Counted from the first letter of the stretch, positions 1 to 8,763 are shown. The stretch: DNA of 25,012 nt from Ahniella sp. (GCA_016712105.1 JADJRU010000054.1:1-25012); one strand, 5' to 3'. The notes: generated by a model from the sequence alone, not told the origin. Numbers and translations: made by a program.

Positions 1-497
1 GCAGAGGATACGGACAGCACAGCAGCGATCTCGTCGATTTCCATACCCCCGAAATACTTGAGCTCGACGACACGGGCCTGTCGCTCATCGAGTTGTTGCA
101 AGCCTTCCAATGCAGCGTGCAGGCCGAGAAGGTCAAACGCTTCGGCGTGCAGAGGCTCGGCTTCGGAAAGCTCGACGTGAATCGCGCCGGCGCCACGCTT
201 GTCGGTCATTCGGTCACGGGCATGATTGATCAGAATGCGCCGCATCATCGTTGCCGCCATGCCGATGAACCAGGCGCGGTCGGTCCAATCGATGGCTTCA
301 CTGCCCAACAAACGCAGGTATGCCTCGTGGACCAATGCCGTTGGCTGCAGTGTATGGCCGGCTCGCTCGCGCGAAAGTTGGGCCCGGGCGATGCGTTTGA
401 GTTCGTCGTAAACCGCTGGCAAAACCGCATTCAAGGCAGCGCTGTCGCCGGCGCGGGCCTCGCGAAATTGCCAGGTGAAATCAGAACTTGCAGACAC
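1..497 (-). CDS. ECF RNA polymerase sigma factor, TIGR02999-like (partial, runs off left edge)
   Basis: The minus strand is open from about 497 to the window edge and gives an ECF sigma factor missing its last part. Region 2 is visible as a stretch reading VHEAYLRLL, then AWFIGMAATMMRRILINHAR, then DKRGAG. The start of region 4 reads LDERQARVVELKYFGGM followed by EIDEIAAVLSVS, the first helix of the DNA-binding helix-turn-helix. The order and spacing match the TIGR02999 sigma subfamily and the second copy at 14566-15147. No ATG lies in frame near the N terminus; GTG at 495-497 is the best start, giving VSASSDFTWQF, with only a weak ribosome binding site. Members of this group are often next to a TPR Ser/Thr kinase, which here could lie beyond the left edge. 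The C-terminal helix and stop codon are not in the window. Confidence 0.82.
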   Translation of the reverse strand, partial: MSASSDFTWQFREARAGDSAALNAVLPAVYDELKRIARAQLSRERAGHTLQPTALVHEAYLRLLGSEAIDWTDRAWFIGMAATMMRRILINHARDRMTDKRGAGAIHVELSEAEPLHAEAFDLLGLHAALEGLQQLDERQARVVELKYFGGMEIDEIAAVLSVSS

Positions 498-781
498 GAC
501 CGGAGCGCCCAGTGAATGACGATGTCTGATACTACGCGCAGCGGGGCCCGAGTCGAGGAAAAATTTGCCTCGATGACGCGACGTTGCCCACTTGCGTGCG
601 GGTCTTGCCGGGTATGGGGTGTTCCTCTGTAGTGCGCTCATCAGTGGATGCCCGACGGTTTCGGAAAGGGTGTGCTTGTAGCCGATCGTGGTCAGAGCGG
701 GCGATTCCGCATCGTCCCTGAAGTATTCTGAGGAACGATGCGGATTGGCGGCCGGCGTGCCGCTGAGTTTCGGGAAGGGGT
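498..781. other. Intergenic stretch between SBBP gene and sigma factor
   Basis: About 284 bases without a convincing gene; both flanking genes are read leftward. It holds a strong hairpin at 706-744 (listed separately) and a smaller imperfect palindrome at 554-572 (CGAGG, A/T-rich centre, CCTCG), about 55 bases upstream of the sigma start. The latter could be an operator or a weak terminator; nothing in the sequence decides between these. Confidence 0.5.
706..744. terminator. Hairpin downstream of the SBBP gene
   Basis: TCCGCATCGT at 706-715 pairs perfectly with ACGATGCGGA at 735-744, a 10-bp stem with a 19-base loop. It lies 38 bases after the stop of the leftward SBBP gene, the expected place for a transcription end. 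No T-run follows on the minus strand, so it may act with Rho, protect the mRNA 3' end, or simply be an intergenic palindrome. Confidence 0.45.
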
Positions 782-2982
782 TTACTCGAAGCCGTTCTTG
801 AAGAACGTATCGGACGGTTCGGTCACTCGGGCCACGAAGGAATCGATGGCGCCGTTCGACGTCAGGTCCGGTCCAACAACCGCTGGAAAGCTGCCGCCCG
901 TGGACGCAGCCGTTCCGGTGACGTAGGCATTGCCGTCGTTGTCGGCCGCAACTCCCGTGCCCGGGTCACCCCCGTTGCCACCCAGATAGCCGGCATAGTC
1001 CAGCGCAGTGCCCAGCACATTGACCTTGGCGATGAAGATATCGGTGGCGCCGTTGTGGGTCAGATCCGGGCCAATCAAGACCGGGAAGGTTGCCTGCGTC
1101 GAGAACGTGCTGCCCGCCACGTAAGCAGAACCCGCACTGTTCACTGCGATCGCGTTGCCCGAGTCGGTTGAACTGCCGCCTATGTAGCCGGAGTAAACCA
1201 GCGCGGTGCCGTCACTTGCGACTTTGGTGACAAAGGCATCATCCCCGCCATTGTGCGTCAGGTCGGGGCCTTCGAGCACTGGAAAGGTGGCCTCGGTCGA
1301 CGCGGTGACGCCCGTGACGTAGGCATTGCCGTTGGTGTCGACTGCAATGGCATTGCCGCGATCGTTGCCCGTGCCGCCTATGTAACCTGCGAAGATCAGA
1401 CTGCTGCCATCGACACTGACTTTCGCCACATAAGCGTCGTCGCCGCCGTTGTGCGTGAGATCGGGGCCGACCGCGTCGGGGAAACTGGCAGCCGTCGATG
1501 CTGTAGGGCCGGTGACGTAGGCGCTGCCGGCGCTATCCACGGCAACGCCGTTGCCGCGGTCGAGTCCGGTGCCGCCGATGAATCCGGCATAGGCCAGCGT
1601 CGAACCATCCGATGTGACTTTGGCGACAAATCCGTCCTGTCCACCGTTGGCGGTCAGGTCGGGTCCCACCAGAACCGGAAAGGATGGCGCTTGAGAATCA
1701 GTGTTGCCGGTGACGTACGCATTCCCGGAGGGATCGATATCGATCGCGAACCCGAGATCGGTGCCGCTGCCACCGATGTAGCCCGCGTAGAGCAGCGCTG
1801 TGCCGGTGGGATTGACCTTGGCGACCCAGGAATCATAGGTTCCGCCGTTGTAGGTCAGGTCCGGCCCCTCCAATAACGGAAAACCGTTCAGATGGCCCGA
1901 GTTGCCATAACCCGTGACATAGGCATTTCCAGCCGAATCAACCGCAATGCCACGTCCAATGTCAGTACCCGATCCACCGATGTAACCGAGATAGATGAGG
2001 GCGCTGCCATCGGCGTTGACCTTGGCCACGAAGGCGTCGTCGGTGCCGCCGTTGTGGGCGATGTCCGGTCCGCCGATCACCGGGAATGTCGTTTCGGTCG
2101 AGGCGGTGTAGCCGATTACATAAGCATTCCCTTCGTTGTCGATGTCGACATCGAAACCTGCATCGTCGCCGACGCCGCCGATGAATCCCGAGTAGGTCAG
2201 TGTCGGGTCAATGATCAGTGGATGTCTGCGGTCATAGTCGGCAATGTTGAACGACACCATGCCGTCGTCGAGCAACTGGAATGCCGACGCAATCGGCACT
2301 CGACGGCCGTCGATATCCTGAAAGCGATCGGTGCCGACTCCTGAACTGAGCCCACAGGCGTGTCATAGACCAGATTGCCGGCAGCATCGAGACGCAGGGT
2401 GCTTTGCCCCTGAGTATTTCAGTCGGATCTTCCCGGGGTCGGCAAACGGTGCGACCGTGTAGATCGATTCAGACTGCCGCCCTCACTCTGATAACTCAGC
2501 GCCACGCCCGGCCAGGGCTGTACGTAGAGGATCTCCTGGTAGACCGGTATGCCCGTGTGCCATTCGTCCTTGGCCCCGCGGAAATAGCTGACCAGGCCTT
2601 CTGCCTGTTGCGCGCCGCGCATGGGTGCACTTTCGGCGCCCACCAGTTCGACCCGGACTGTATGGGTGCGAGCGTCAGCTCCCGAGCCGTTGACGAGGCG
2701 CAGCGCATGACCGCGGTCGGTGAAGTAGAGGCTCTTGCCCGGCGACTGCAGATAAAACGCGATGTCCGAAGGGGCCTGGCCCTGATTCTTGATGAAGCCG
2801 ATGGCCAGCTTGCCATAATTGTCCAGTGCACGCGTCCGCTCGCTGGAGGTTGCTGGTCTCGCGCTGGCTTCGAGCGCCGCACCCGCGAACAGGACGGCGA
2901 CGAAACAAAGAGCAAAACTGATCCGCCTGGGGGATCCCTGGCGCTTGGGGTCAGCATGGCAAAGCGAAGTGACATCGAGCAT
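782..2982 (-). CDS. Secreted SBBP-repeat beta-propeller protein, interrupted by three frameshifts
   Basis: The product is a secreted protein of about 733 residues once three single-base indels are repaired. ATG at 2982 follows GGAG at an 8-base spacing and gives a signal peptide (RRISFALCFVAVLFAGAALE core, then ASA). Next comes the N-terminal domain common to SBBP proteins (GFIKNQGQAPSDIAFYLQS, then GLVSYFRGAKDEWHTGIP). The C-terminal half (782-2299) carries seven repeats of about 63 residues, each starting Y-x-G-[FY]-[IL]-G-G, passing through GNAYVTG and ending near FP-x-x-x-GPDLT-x-NG. The chain ends in FFKNGFE. The frame is lost near 2468 (one base missing), at the CCCC of 2407-2410 (one base extra) and near 2320 (one base missing). 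All three reading frames in between encode the expected family sequence, for example IYTVAPFADPGKIRLKYSG and STLRLDAAGNLVYDT. Likely a surface or extracellular beta-propeller; partner unknown. True pseudogene or sequencing error cannot be settled here. Confidence 0.8.
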
Positions 2983-3464
2983 GGTCTGTTCTCCATTGGT
3001 CAATCAGTTGCCTGATGCGGCAGGCGTGTTGTGTCGGTGGATACATTGCCCTGTGATGGCAGTGGACTCGGCAGTGCGCTCCATCGGCCGGAACGGCTCG
3101 CGATTCACGCGCTCGTGCCAGGCCTCAACGGTCAAGGCACGCTTTGGCGAACAAAGTGCTCATTTGATTTCAGTGAATCGAAAATCGGACGTCGCCGATG
3201 CGGGAAGATGGCGATTCAGGGCTTGGAAAAAGGCGGTTTGAGGCGCGACGTCGCCCGGATGCTTGGCAAACCGGCACAACCCTTGCGCTCGGGACGCCGG
3301 TTCCAAAGGCAACCTGCTTCGATCGTGCAGGCGACGCCATTGCGTCACCTTGCCGCCAGAGGGCCCGTGGAGGATGACGGTTGGAGGGGCCGTGTGCGGG
3401 GATGACTCGCAGAGGGGCCTGCGACAACGGGCTGCTGAACGCTCGTGCCAAACACCAAAAATCC

Positions 3465-3553
3465 GTCATTCCCGCGAAAGCGGGAAACCACTCGGGTGCC
3501 ACACGACCCAAGCCGGGTCGCAACGAGTGGATCCCCGCTTGCGCGGGGATGAC
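3465..3553. repeat. Palindromic intergenic element, copy 1
   Basis: An 89-bp element beginning GTCATTCCCGCGAAAGCGGG and ending CCCGCTTGCGCGGGGATGAC, so its ends are imperfect inverted copies of each other. An inner arm pair (CCACTCG and CGAGTGG) extends the stem. It would fold into a long hairpin as RNA or as a cruciform, as known for REP/BIME-like elements. It encodes nothing recognisable. Confidence 0.75.
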
Positions 3554-3667
3554 GCTTGGAGAGACAGTGCGCGGGGATGACGGTTGGAGAGCCCGTGTGC
3601 GGGAATGACGCGCGGAGGGGCCTGCGACAACGCGCTGCTGATCGCTCGTGGCACACACCAAAAGTCC

Positions 3668-3756
3668 GTCATTTCCGCGAAAGCGGGAAACCACTCGGGT
3701 GCCACACGACCCAAACCTGGTCGCAACGAGTGGATCCCCGCTTGCGCGGGGATGAC
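3668..3756. repeat. Palindromic intergenic element, copy 2
   Basis: The second copy of the 89-bp palindrome, 203 bases after the first, differing at a handful of positions (GTCATTTCCGCG instead of GTCATTCCCGCG, and AAACCTGG instead of AAGCCGGG in the centre). The flanking 28-bp units are copied along with it, so the amplified unit was the whole 203-bp block and not the palindrome alone. Confidence 0.75.
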
Positions 3757-3940
3757 GGTTGGAGGGGCCATGCGCGGGGATGACGATTGGAGGGGCCCTG
3801 CGCTGGGATGAGGAGCGGAGCCAGAGAAAGCGAAAAAGCGACAACTGGCTTGACAGCCACCGCCGTCAGAGGGGCAGATGGGTTGGCGACCCCTTGGAGG
3901 GTAAGGGTGGGGCGGAACGTGCAACGAGGAAATCGAACAA

Positions 3941-4841
3941 CTAGCCCACACCCAGCGCACCCGGGGCCGTCTCGATGATCGCTCTGACGCCAGGATGACT
4001 GACCCGACGCTCGGTGGAGATCGCGTAGTAGGTTTCGTGGATCTCACCGGCTGCGCCGAGCAATCGCGCATCGTAGGCGTGGGCGATTTCGTCCGCGATG
4101 GCCACCGGTGCAGGGAATACGCCAGTGCCGGCACGGCCGAACGTTTTCATCAGCGCCGTGTCGTCGAACTCCGCAACCACTCGCGGCACCACACGCTGGC
4201 TCTCGAACCAGTCCATCAGTTGCGCACGCACAGGCGAATCGTCTGATGGCAGCAGCAAGGGTTGTCCGTGCAAGCAGCGAGGGAAAGTCTTGGCGGAGAG
4301 TTTCAGCGCACGCGGCGCGTACAAGCCGATGCCGCTGCCGCCCAGTTTGTGGTTCCAGGTGCGCAGGTTCAGGCCGGTTGGCGCAGGGCGGATCGACAGC
4401 ACACAATCCAGACGGTGCAGCGCCAGTTCTGCCAGCAGGTTTTCCAGTTTGCCCTCGCGGCAAACCAGGCGCATCGGTTCTGGGGCGTGCAGGGCAGGGG
4501 CGAGCAGGCGGTGCGCCAGGGACTTCGGAACGGCGTCGGCCACACCGACCCGGAAACTCTGCGTACGACCTTCGGGCAGGGACTTCAGCGCCTCGCCGAG
4601 TTCCGCCGCCAGCGAGAACATCTCGTCTGCATACGAATAGGCCACACGCCCAGCCTCGGTCAGCTCCAGCCGTTTGCCGACCGGCGTGAACAGCGCCACG
4701 CCGACACTGTCTTCCAGTTGTTTCACCTGGCCACTCCAGGGTTTGTGGTGTCAGGTGAAGTTTTTCTGCTGCGCGCGTGATGCCGCCGGCGCGCACCACC
4801 GCCAAGTAGTGCAGGTGCTTGTAATTGAGTGAACGGCGCAT
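3941..4841 (-). CDS. nhaR: NhaR-type LysR-family transcriptional regulator, one frameshift
   Basis: The N terminus (MRRSLNYKHLHYLAVV, GGITRAAEKLHLTPQTL) is the winged helix-turn-helix of LysR regulators, and NYKHLHYL with LHLTPQT is typical of the NhaR branch. The chain continues in a second frame as QVKQLEDSVGVALF, LELTEAGRVAYSYADEMF and then the periplasmic-binding-like effector domain to TAPGALGVG. The switch lies near 4735, where one extra base after ACCCTG turns an expected SGQVKQLE into EWPGETTG. The repaired product is about 299 residues, a normal LysR length. NhaR in E. coli activates the sodium/proton antiporter gene nhaA in response to sodium, but no antiporter is seen in this window, so the target here is unknown. 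It is divergent from the HPF gene across about 108 bases. Confidence 0.8.
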
Positions 4842-4949
4842 CGGGTCATCCTTCGAGATTTACGAACACATGTATCGGAACTTACTGCTTTTCTCTGAAA
4901 TGCCTCCAGCCTCAGGATAGGTACCTGTCAACCAAAGGAGTGAGCATCC

Positions 4950-5347
4950 ATGCGAATCGAAATCAAGCCAGCGGTTTTGCCCTGACCGATTCCATTCAGA
5001 GCCATGTCCGGCGTCGCGTCGGTTTCGCCCTCGACCGCCTGCGCGGGAGGATCCGCCGCGTTTACGTGCGCCTGTCCGACATCAACGGGTCTCGAGGCGG
5101 CATCGACAAGCGCTGCCAGCTGCAGGTCCAGCTGGCTGACAGCAGCGACGTGGTGGTCGTTGATGTTCAGCGCGATTTGTACGCCGCGATGACCCGGGCG
5201 GTGGACCGCGCCGCTGCAGCAATCGCCCGCCGGATCGACCGCCTGCGGCGCACCCAGGTCCACGCGGCGATGGCGCACGCGAGGTCCGATGAATCGCCGC
5301 GAGAGACTCTCCGCCTGCCGGGTGGCAGTGAAGGGCAGTGGGCATGA
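4950..5347 (+). CDS. HPF/RaiA-like ribosome-associated protein, frameshifted near the N terminus
   Basis: The protein body matches the hibernation-promoting factor/RaiA family, which binds the small ribosomal subunit and stops translation in starved cells: FALTDSIQSHVRRRVGFALD, then IRRVYVRLSDING, RGGIDKRCQLQV and VVVDVQRDLYAAMTRAVDRA. The best start is ATG at 4950, nine bases after AAGGAG, giving MRIEIK, exactly the usual opening of the family. That frame hits a stop within 12 codons, while the body continues from about 4967 in another frame. Adding one base near 4965-4968 joins the two as MRIEIKASGFALTDS. The repaired product is about 133 residues. Without the indel, only a GTG start at 4941 overlapping the Shine-Dalgarno sequence would serve. 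It overlaps the next gene by ATGA, indicating translational coupling. Confidence 0.78.
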
Positions 5348-6096
5348 GCCGCAGTGGGATGAGTGGTTTCGTCTGGCAGCACCTCAAGCGGTTGCCGCGG
5401 TCCGTGTGGATCGTCGGCGGTCTGGCGCTGGTCCTGATCCCGGTTCTTCTGGTGGGGCTGCTGGTTGTGGTGGTGGGTGGCGCCTGGCAAGCGGGTGGGG
5501 CGCTGATCGGTCAGGGCAGCGCAGCACTGGAGCGGGCGATTCCGGCCGATGTGGCCCAACTCGCTCGTGAGCTGCCGGAGGCCGCGACTCTGGAATCATT
5601 GAAGGCCGAATCGCAGCAGCGCATGGAAGCGGAACTGGAACGGCTGAAGGCCGCTGCCCCGGTATCCGCCGAAGCCCTGGAACAGGGATTGGCCGCTGCA
5701 GCCTTGCCCGCTGCCACGGAAGGACTGCGCCAGTGGACGGAGCAAGGTCGTGCCAGTGCTGACGCGGCGCTCGGTGCCTTGCTGGGTCCAACTCGACCGG
5801 CCGCTGATGTGAGCGGCGAAGATCCGCCCGGCATCGTGCGGTTACCCGGATTCGTGCGTACGGCGTTTGTCCGCGACGGCGAGAGCCTCAAGGTTTCGTG
5901 GTCCGGTCCGGCGCCTCATGCCGAAGTAGTCGCCTTCTACACCGCTCAGCTCGCTGCTGCAGGCTATAAAGCTCAAGTGTTGGAGGCCGGTGTCGATTCT
6001 GAAGTGGTGAGTTTCGAGTCGACTGATCGCCGGCTGACGCTCAGTGCCCGCAAGGGTTCGCGCGGTGGCAGCGAGATCGAGTGGGCGGTCCATTGA
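5344..6096 (+). CDS. Single-pass membrane protein of unknown function with coiled-coil region
   Basis: A 250-residue protein. ATG at 5344 is chosen because it overlaps the stop of the HPF gene (ATGA), so the two are probably translated together; GTG at 5338 would add two residues. A strong membrane segment spans about residues 20-47 (WIVGGLALVLIPVLLVGLLV core), preceded by basic residues, so the rest should face the periplasm. Residues 55-145 are rich in Ala, Glu, Gln and Leu and look helical or coiled-coil (LKAESQQRMEAELERLKAA). The C-terminal part (about 165-250) is a small mixed domain with PHAEVVAFYTAQLAAAGYKA, resembling short alpha/beta domains at the ends of periplasmic proteins. I do not recognise the family. 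The coupling to a ribosome hibernation protein hints at a stress role, which is only inference. Confidence 0.7.
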   Translation: MSRSGMSGFVWQHLKRLPRSVWIVGGLALVLIPVLLVGLLVVVVGGAWQAGGALIGQGSAALERAIPADVAQLARELPEAATLESLKAESQQRMEAELERLKAAAPVSAEALEQGLAAAALPAATEGLRQWTEQGRASADAALGALLGPTRPAADVSGEDPPGIVRLPGFVRTAFVRDGESLKVSWSGPAPHAEVVAFYTAQLAAAGYKAQVLEAGVDSEVVSFESTDRRLTLSARKGSRGGSEIEWAVH

Positions 6097-6390
6097 ATCA
6101 ACGTTCCGGGCCGATTTTCCTTCTCCCGGAAACCGGGAGAAAGTGGTCCGCAGGACCGGATGAGGCAACGATCGCCAAAACCTGAGCTGAGCGGGTGAGC
6201 GCAAGGGCGTCCGGTCTGCAGAACCTGAACCCAACCCTTTCGGAATCTTCGCCGGTTCCAGATGCCTTGGAACAGCGATCAACCCGATCGTGCGTTGTGG
6301 AACTGGGGGTACGCCTCAGCAGAATCGGTCGATATACTTTTCCGCGATCACTGTCGCACGACCAGTCGTGCCATTCACTTGGAGGAAAAT
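6097..6390. other. Intergenic stretch before the PLC-like gene
   Basis: About 294 bases without a gene. It contains the REP-like hairpin at 6121-6143 (listed separately) and the ribosome binding site GGAGG at 6381-6385 of the next gene. The frame of that gene stays open back to 6262, but the added residues look non-coding and lack a ribosome binding site. No promoter could be assigned with confidence. Confidence 0.5.
6121..6143. repeat. REP-like hairpin after the membrane protein gene
   Basis: TTCTCCCGG and CCGGGAGAA form a perfect 9-bp stem around AAA. It is followed by AGTGGTCCGCAGGACCGGAT and then GAGG, a layout I recognise from the common CTCTCCCG/CGGGAGAG intergenic palindromes of Xanthomonas-like genomes. 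Lying 24 bases after the stop at 6096, it may also end or stabilise the HPF operon transcript. There is no T-run. Confidence 0.6.
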
Positions 6391-8763
6391 ATGTCCGACC
6401 CTGTCACGTCTGCTGCGTCCGATTTGGACGTTGCCATCCTTCCGACCCGTCGTCGGACCAATCTGAATGCGCTGTTCCTCGGATCAGGCCCTGTCATGTT
6501 CTTCGACAGCGGCGAGCATGCAGTCATTCCAGTGGCGCTTCCCTTTCCGGGTCCGAACGGAACAACGGTCACCCAGAATGCAGCGCTGTACCAGATGTCC
6601 TTCAACCTGCCTGGACAGAACGGTTCGGTGTTGTCGTACGGACAGATTCTGGCTTTGGCGGGTGACTTCTACGCGGACCCGAACAATCCGATTTCCAACC
6701 AGAACGGTCTTGCCGCCCAACAGCAGCAAGTGCAGGCCAACGTGAACAGTTTGCTGGTGACCCCTGCGTCCCGGAACGAGGCGACGAACCTCATCGATAT
6801 CATGCAAAGGGAGTTCAACGCGGCCACGCCTATGGCGTGGCGGAATCTTCCTCCCAGCAACATCTATGGGACGGAATACTTCGATTACCAGTACAACGGC
6901 ATCACCGGCGGCAGCTATACGAGCTTCACCTCATCCCCGAGAGGACGTTACCTGCTGATCGCTGCGACGAATTGGGATCACTTCGGTCCCGATGCGGTGA
7001 CGTGTTACAAAGCGGCCCATTCGCTCGCGATCACCATGGCCCATGCCGCAACCACCCCGGCAGCGCTCGAGCAGGCTTACGCCGTCAACGCGTTCGCCGA
7101 TCACTACCTGACCGACTTGTTCTCTGCTGGGCACATTCGTACACCGCGCCGGCAGATGTACCAGCGTCAGTTCCCCAATGCGGTGCAGAATCCGCAGAAG
7201 AGTGACTATGACGGCTCCACGTCCGGAATGAGCGGCAGTATTGCCAAGGCCATGCATGACGAAGATTCCGTGAATGGACTCTGGGTGACGAACAACGCCG
7301 GCGACGTGTGGTTGTGCATGGGGGATGGCCAGTACCGCAGCGCTGCCAACTATGCCAATGCTGCTCTCGTTCAACTCGCAGTGAACCGGTCGATCCAGGA
7401 GATCTATGCGGCATACAACGGCGGACCGGTTCCTGCGTCTTCCGATGCTTACGAGGCCCTGCGCCTCGTCCCAACGCTGTTGTCCGGCGCTCCGAATTAC
7501 TCGCCGATGCTGGTCCCGACAGGCACCGATGTGTGGATCCGTTCGGATCTGGACAACCTCAATTGCCAACAGCACGAGTCTTTCAAGCTTGCCACCACCT
7601 ATGGCAGCTTGCCGTCCACGCCTGCCAAAGGCCCGGGTTTGCTTGGCCAACAGACCACCGTGATCCGGAGCATTCCGGGCGGCGTGATCCCGGCGCAGTT
7701 GGGTGCGTTCGGGGCGCCGATGCTCACCCAGCCGCCTTTTTCATTCGGACTGTCCAAGGGCGGGGCTGTCCATTTGGTCTATCTGCAGGGGCTGAATGCC
7801 GTTTATGCCACACTCAACCCGGGCACCGAGACTTGGCGCTGGGTCGACACGGTGGGCTCCGGTCTTGCCTCGGCGCCGGCCGTGCCGCCAAACCCCCAGG
7901 GCGTGGAGTTTTTCTTCATTACCGGAAACGACCTGGATCATTCAGGCATGATGGTGGCGGGTTCAGTGACCCATGCCTACCTGACGAGCGGGTTGAGCAC
8001 CGACTACATCACAACCGGAGATTGGGGTGGTGCGTGCGCCAGTGCACCCGTAGCCGCCACGCCGACGTCTTCGGAACTCTCGATCTTCGCGTTCGAAAGC
8101 GACCTCAAGACGCTGCGGATCGAAACGCGTACGAAGTCATCATCCGGCAGTGCCTCGAAAACCAAGGGCTCGATTGCTGCTGCCAGCAATCTCGTTCCGG
8201 CGGGCCAGGTGACTGTTGTCGCCATGGGCGCTGGTGACTATCGGCTGTTTGTCCCGGACAAGAATGGCCAGGTCTGGTACTACGAAAAGAAGGCTGGTTG
8301 GCAGATGCTGACCTTGCCGTCGTCGATGAAAGCGGTTTCGTTGATTGGTGCCACGTCCTGGGCGTCCAGCCGCCTCGACTGGTTTGCACGCAACACGAAC
8401 GGCACACTGTCCCACAACTGGTTCAATGCGCCAAACTGGGATGCCAGCGGTGAAGTGCTCTCGGATGTCTCGTTGATCTCCAATCCCTGTGCGGTATCGC
8501 TCGGGCCGTATCAATTGATGGTGTTCTACATCGCGCCAGACTTCTCGCTTCGATGTCATTCATTCAATGGCACCACCTGGTCGACGTACACCTTCCCGAG
8601 CTTCAAGGCGCTCAGTTCTCCGCTGGCAGTTGCCGTGCCGAGTATCGATCGGGTCGACGTGATCGTCATGGGTCAGGACAATGCGCTTTATCACGCCTCG
8701 CAATCCGGTGGAGGCGCCTGGTCCACGCTCACGAAAATCTTCGTGGACACAACACTGGTCTGA
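6391..8763 (+). CDS. Zinc phospholipase C/P1-nuclease-like protein with C-terminal PLL-type beta-propeller
   Basis: A 790-residue protein starting at ATG 6391, five bases after GGAGG. The N-terminal half carries YGQILALAGDFYADP, then NWDHFGPDAV (H197), KAAHSLAIT (H210), H238-x3-D242-x5-H248 within ADHYLTDLFSAGH, and MHDEDSVNGLWV (H289). H-x3-D-x5-H followed by a further His and acidic residues is the zinc-ligand pattern of bacterial phospholipase C, alpha-toxin and S1/P1 nuclease. The C-terminal half (about 430-790) has repeating blades such as SRLDWFARNTNGTLSHNWFN and QLMVFYIAPDFSLRCHSFN, matching the PLL-like (DUF346) sugar-binding beta-propeller. No signal peptide or membrane segment is visible, so export, if any, is non-classical. 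Substrate unproven: it could hydrolyse phospholipids, nucleic acid or neither. It lacks the F-E tail of the other large proteins here. Confidence 0.75.
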   Translation: MSDPVTSAASDLDVAILPTRRRTNLNALFLGSGPVMFFDSGEHAVIPVALPFPGPNGTTVTQNAALYQMSFNLPGQNGSVLSYGQILALAGDFYADPNNPISNQNGLAAQQQQVQANVNSLLVTPASRNEATNLIDIMQREFNAATPMAWRNLPPSNIYGTEYFDYQYNGITGGSYTSFTSSPRGRYLLIAATNWDHFGPDAVTCYKAAHSLAITMAHAATTPAALEQAYAVNAFADHYLTDLFSAGHIRTPRRQMYQRQFPNAVQNPQKSDYDGSTSGMSGSIAKAMHDEDSVNGLWVTNNAGDVWLCMGDGQYRSAANYANAALVQLAVNRSIQEIYAAYNGGPVPASSDAYEALRLVPTLLSGAPNYSPMLVPTGTDVWIRSDLDNLNCQQHESFKLATTYGSLPSTPAKGPGLLGQQTTVIRSIPGGVIPAQLGAFGAPMLTQPPFSFGLSKGGAVHLVYLQGLNAVYATLNPGTETWRWVDTVGSGLASAPAVPPNPQGVEFFFITGNDLDHSGMMVAGSVTHAYLTSGLSTDYITTGDWGGACASAPVAATPTSSELSIFAFESDLKTLRIETRTKSSSGSASKTKGSIAAASNLVPAGQVTVVAMGAGDYRLFVPDKNGQVWYYEKKAGWQMLTLPSSMKAVSLIGATSWASSRLDWFARNTNGTLSHNWFNAPNWDASGEVLSDVSLISNPCAVSLGPYQLMVFYIAPDFSLRCHSFNGTTWSTYTFPSFKALSSPLAVAVPSIDRVDVIVMGQDNALYHASQSGGGAWSTLTKIFVDTTLV

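Larger units (their letters stand above)
3366..3815. repeat. Tandem 203-bp direct repeat array with nested 28-bp units
   Basis: A unit running from about 3372 recurs 203 bases later: GGATGACGG at 3372 and 3575, CCTGCGACAAC at 3418 and 3621, GTCATT at 3465 and 3668. Within each unit the motif GCGCGGGGATGAC recurs every 28 bases (3541, 3569, variant 3597; and 3744, 3772, variant 3800), separated by a GGTTGGAGGGGCC-like spacer. Open frames across this region on both strands (reading PAKAG and IPACAGMT) are products of the repeat, not genes. This looks like an amplified intergenic palindromic repeat of the kind scattered through proteobacterial genomes. Confidence 0.85.

Noticed and set aside
1253..2344. 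Rightward open frames opposite the SBBP repeats
   Set aside because: Antisense shadows created by the high-GC repeat units; the opposite strand encodes clear SBBP repeats.
3366..3815. Possible CRISPR array
   Set aside because: The 28-bp repeats have no unique spacers between them and are nested in a larger direct repeat; there are no cas genes.
3170..3860. Several open frames of 60-224 codons on both strands reading IPAQAGIH and WIPACAGMT-like peptides
   Set aside because: They are translations of the palindromic repeat array; the same peptides recur in register with the 203-bp unit and there are no ribosome binding sites.
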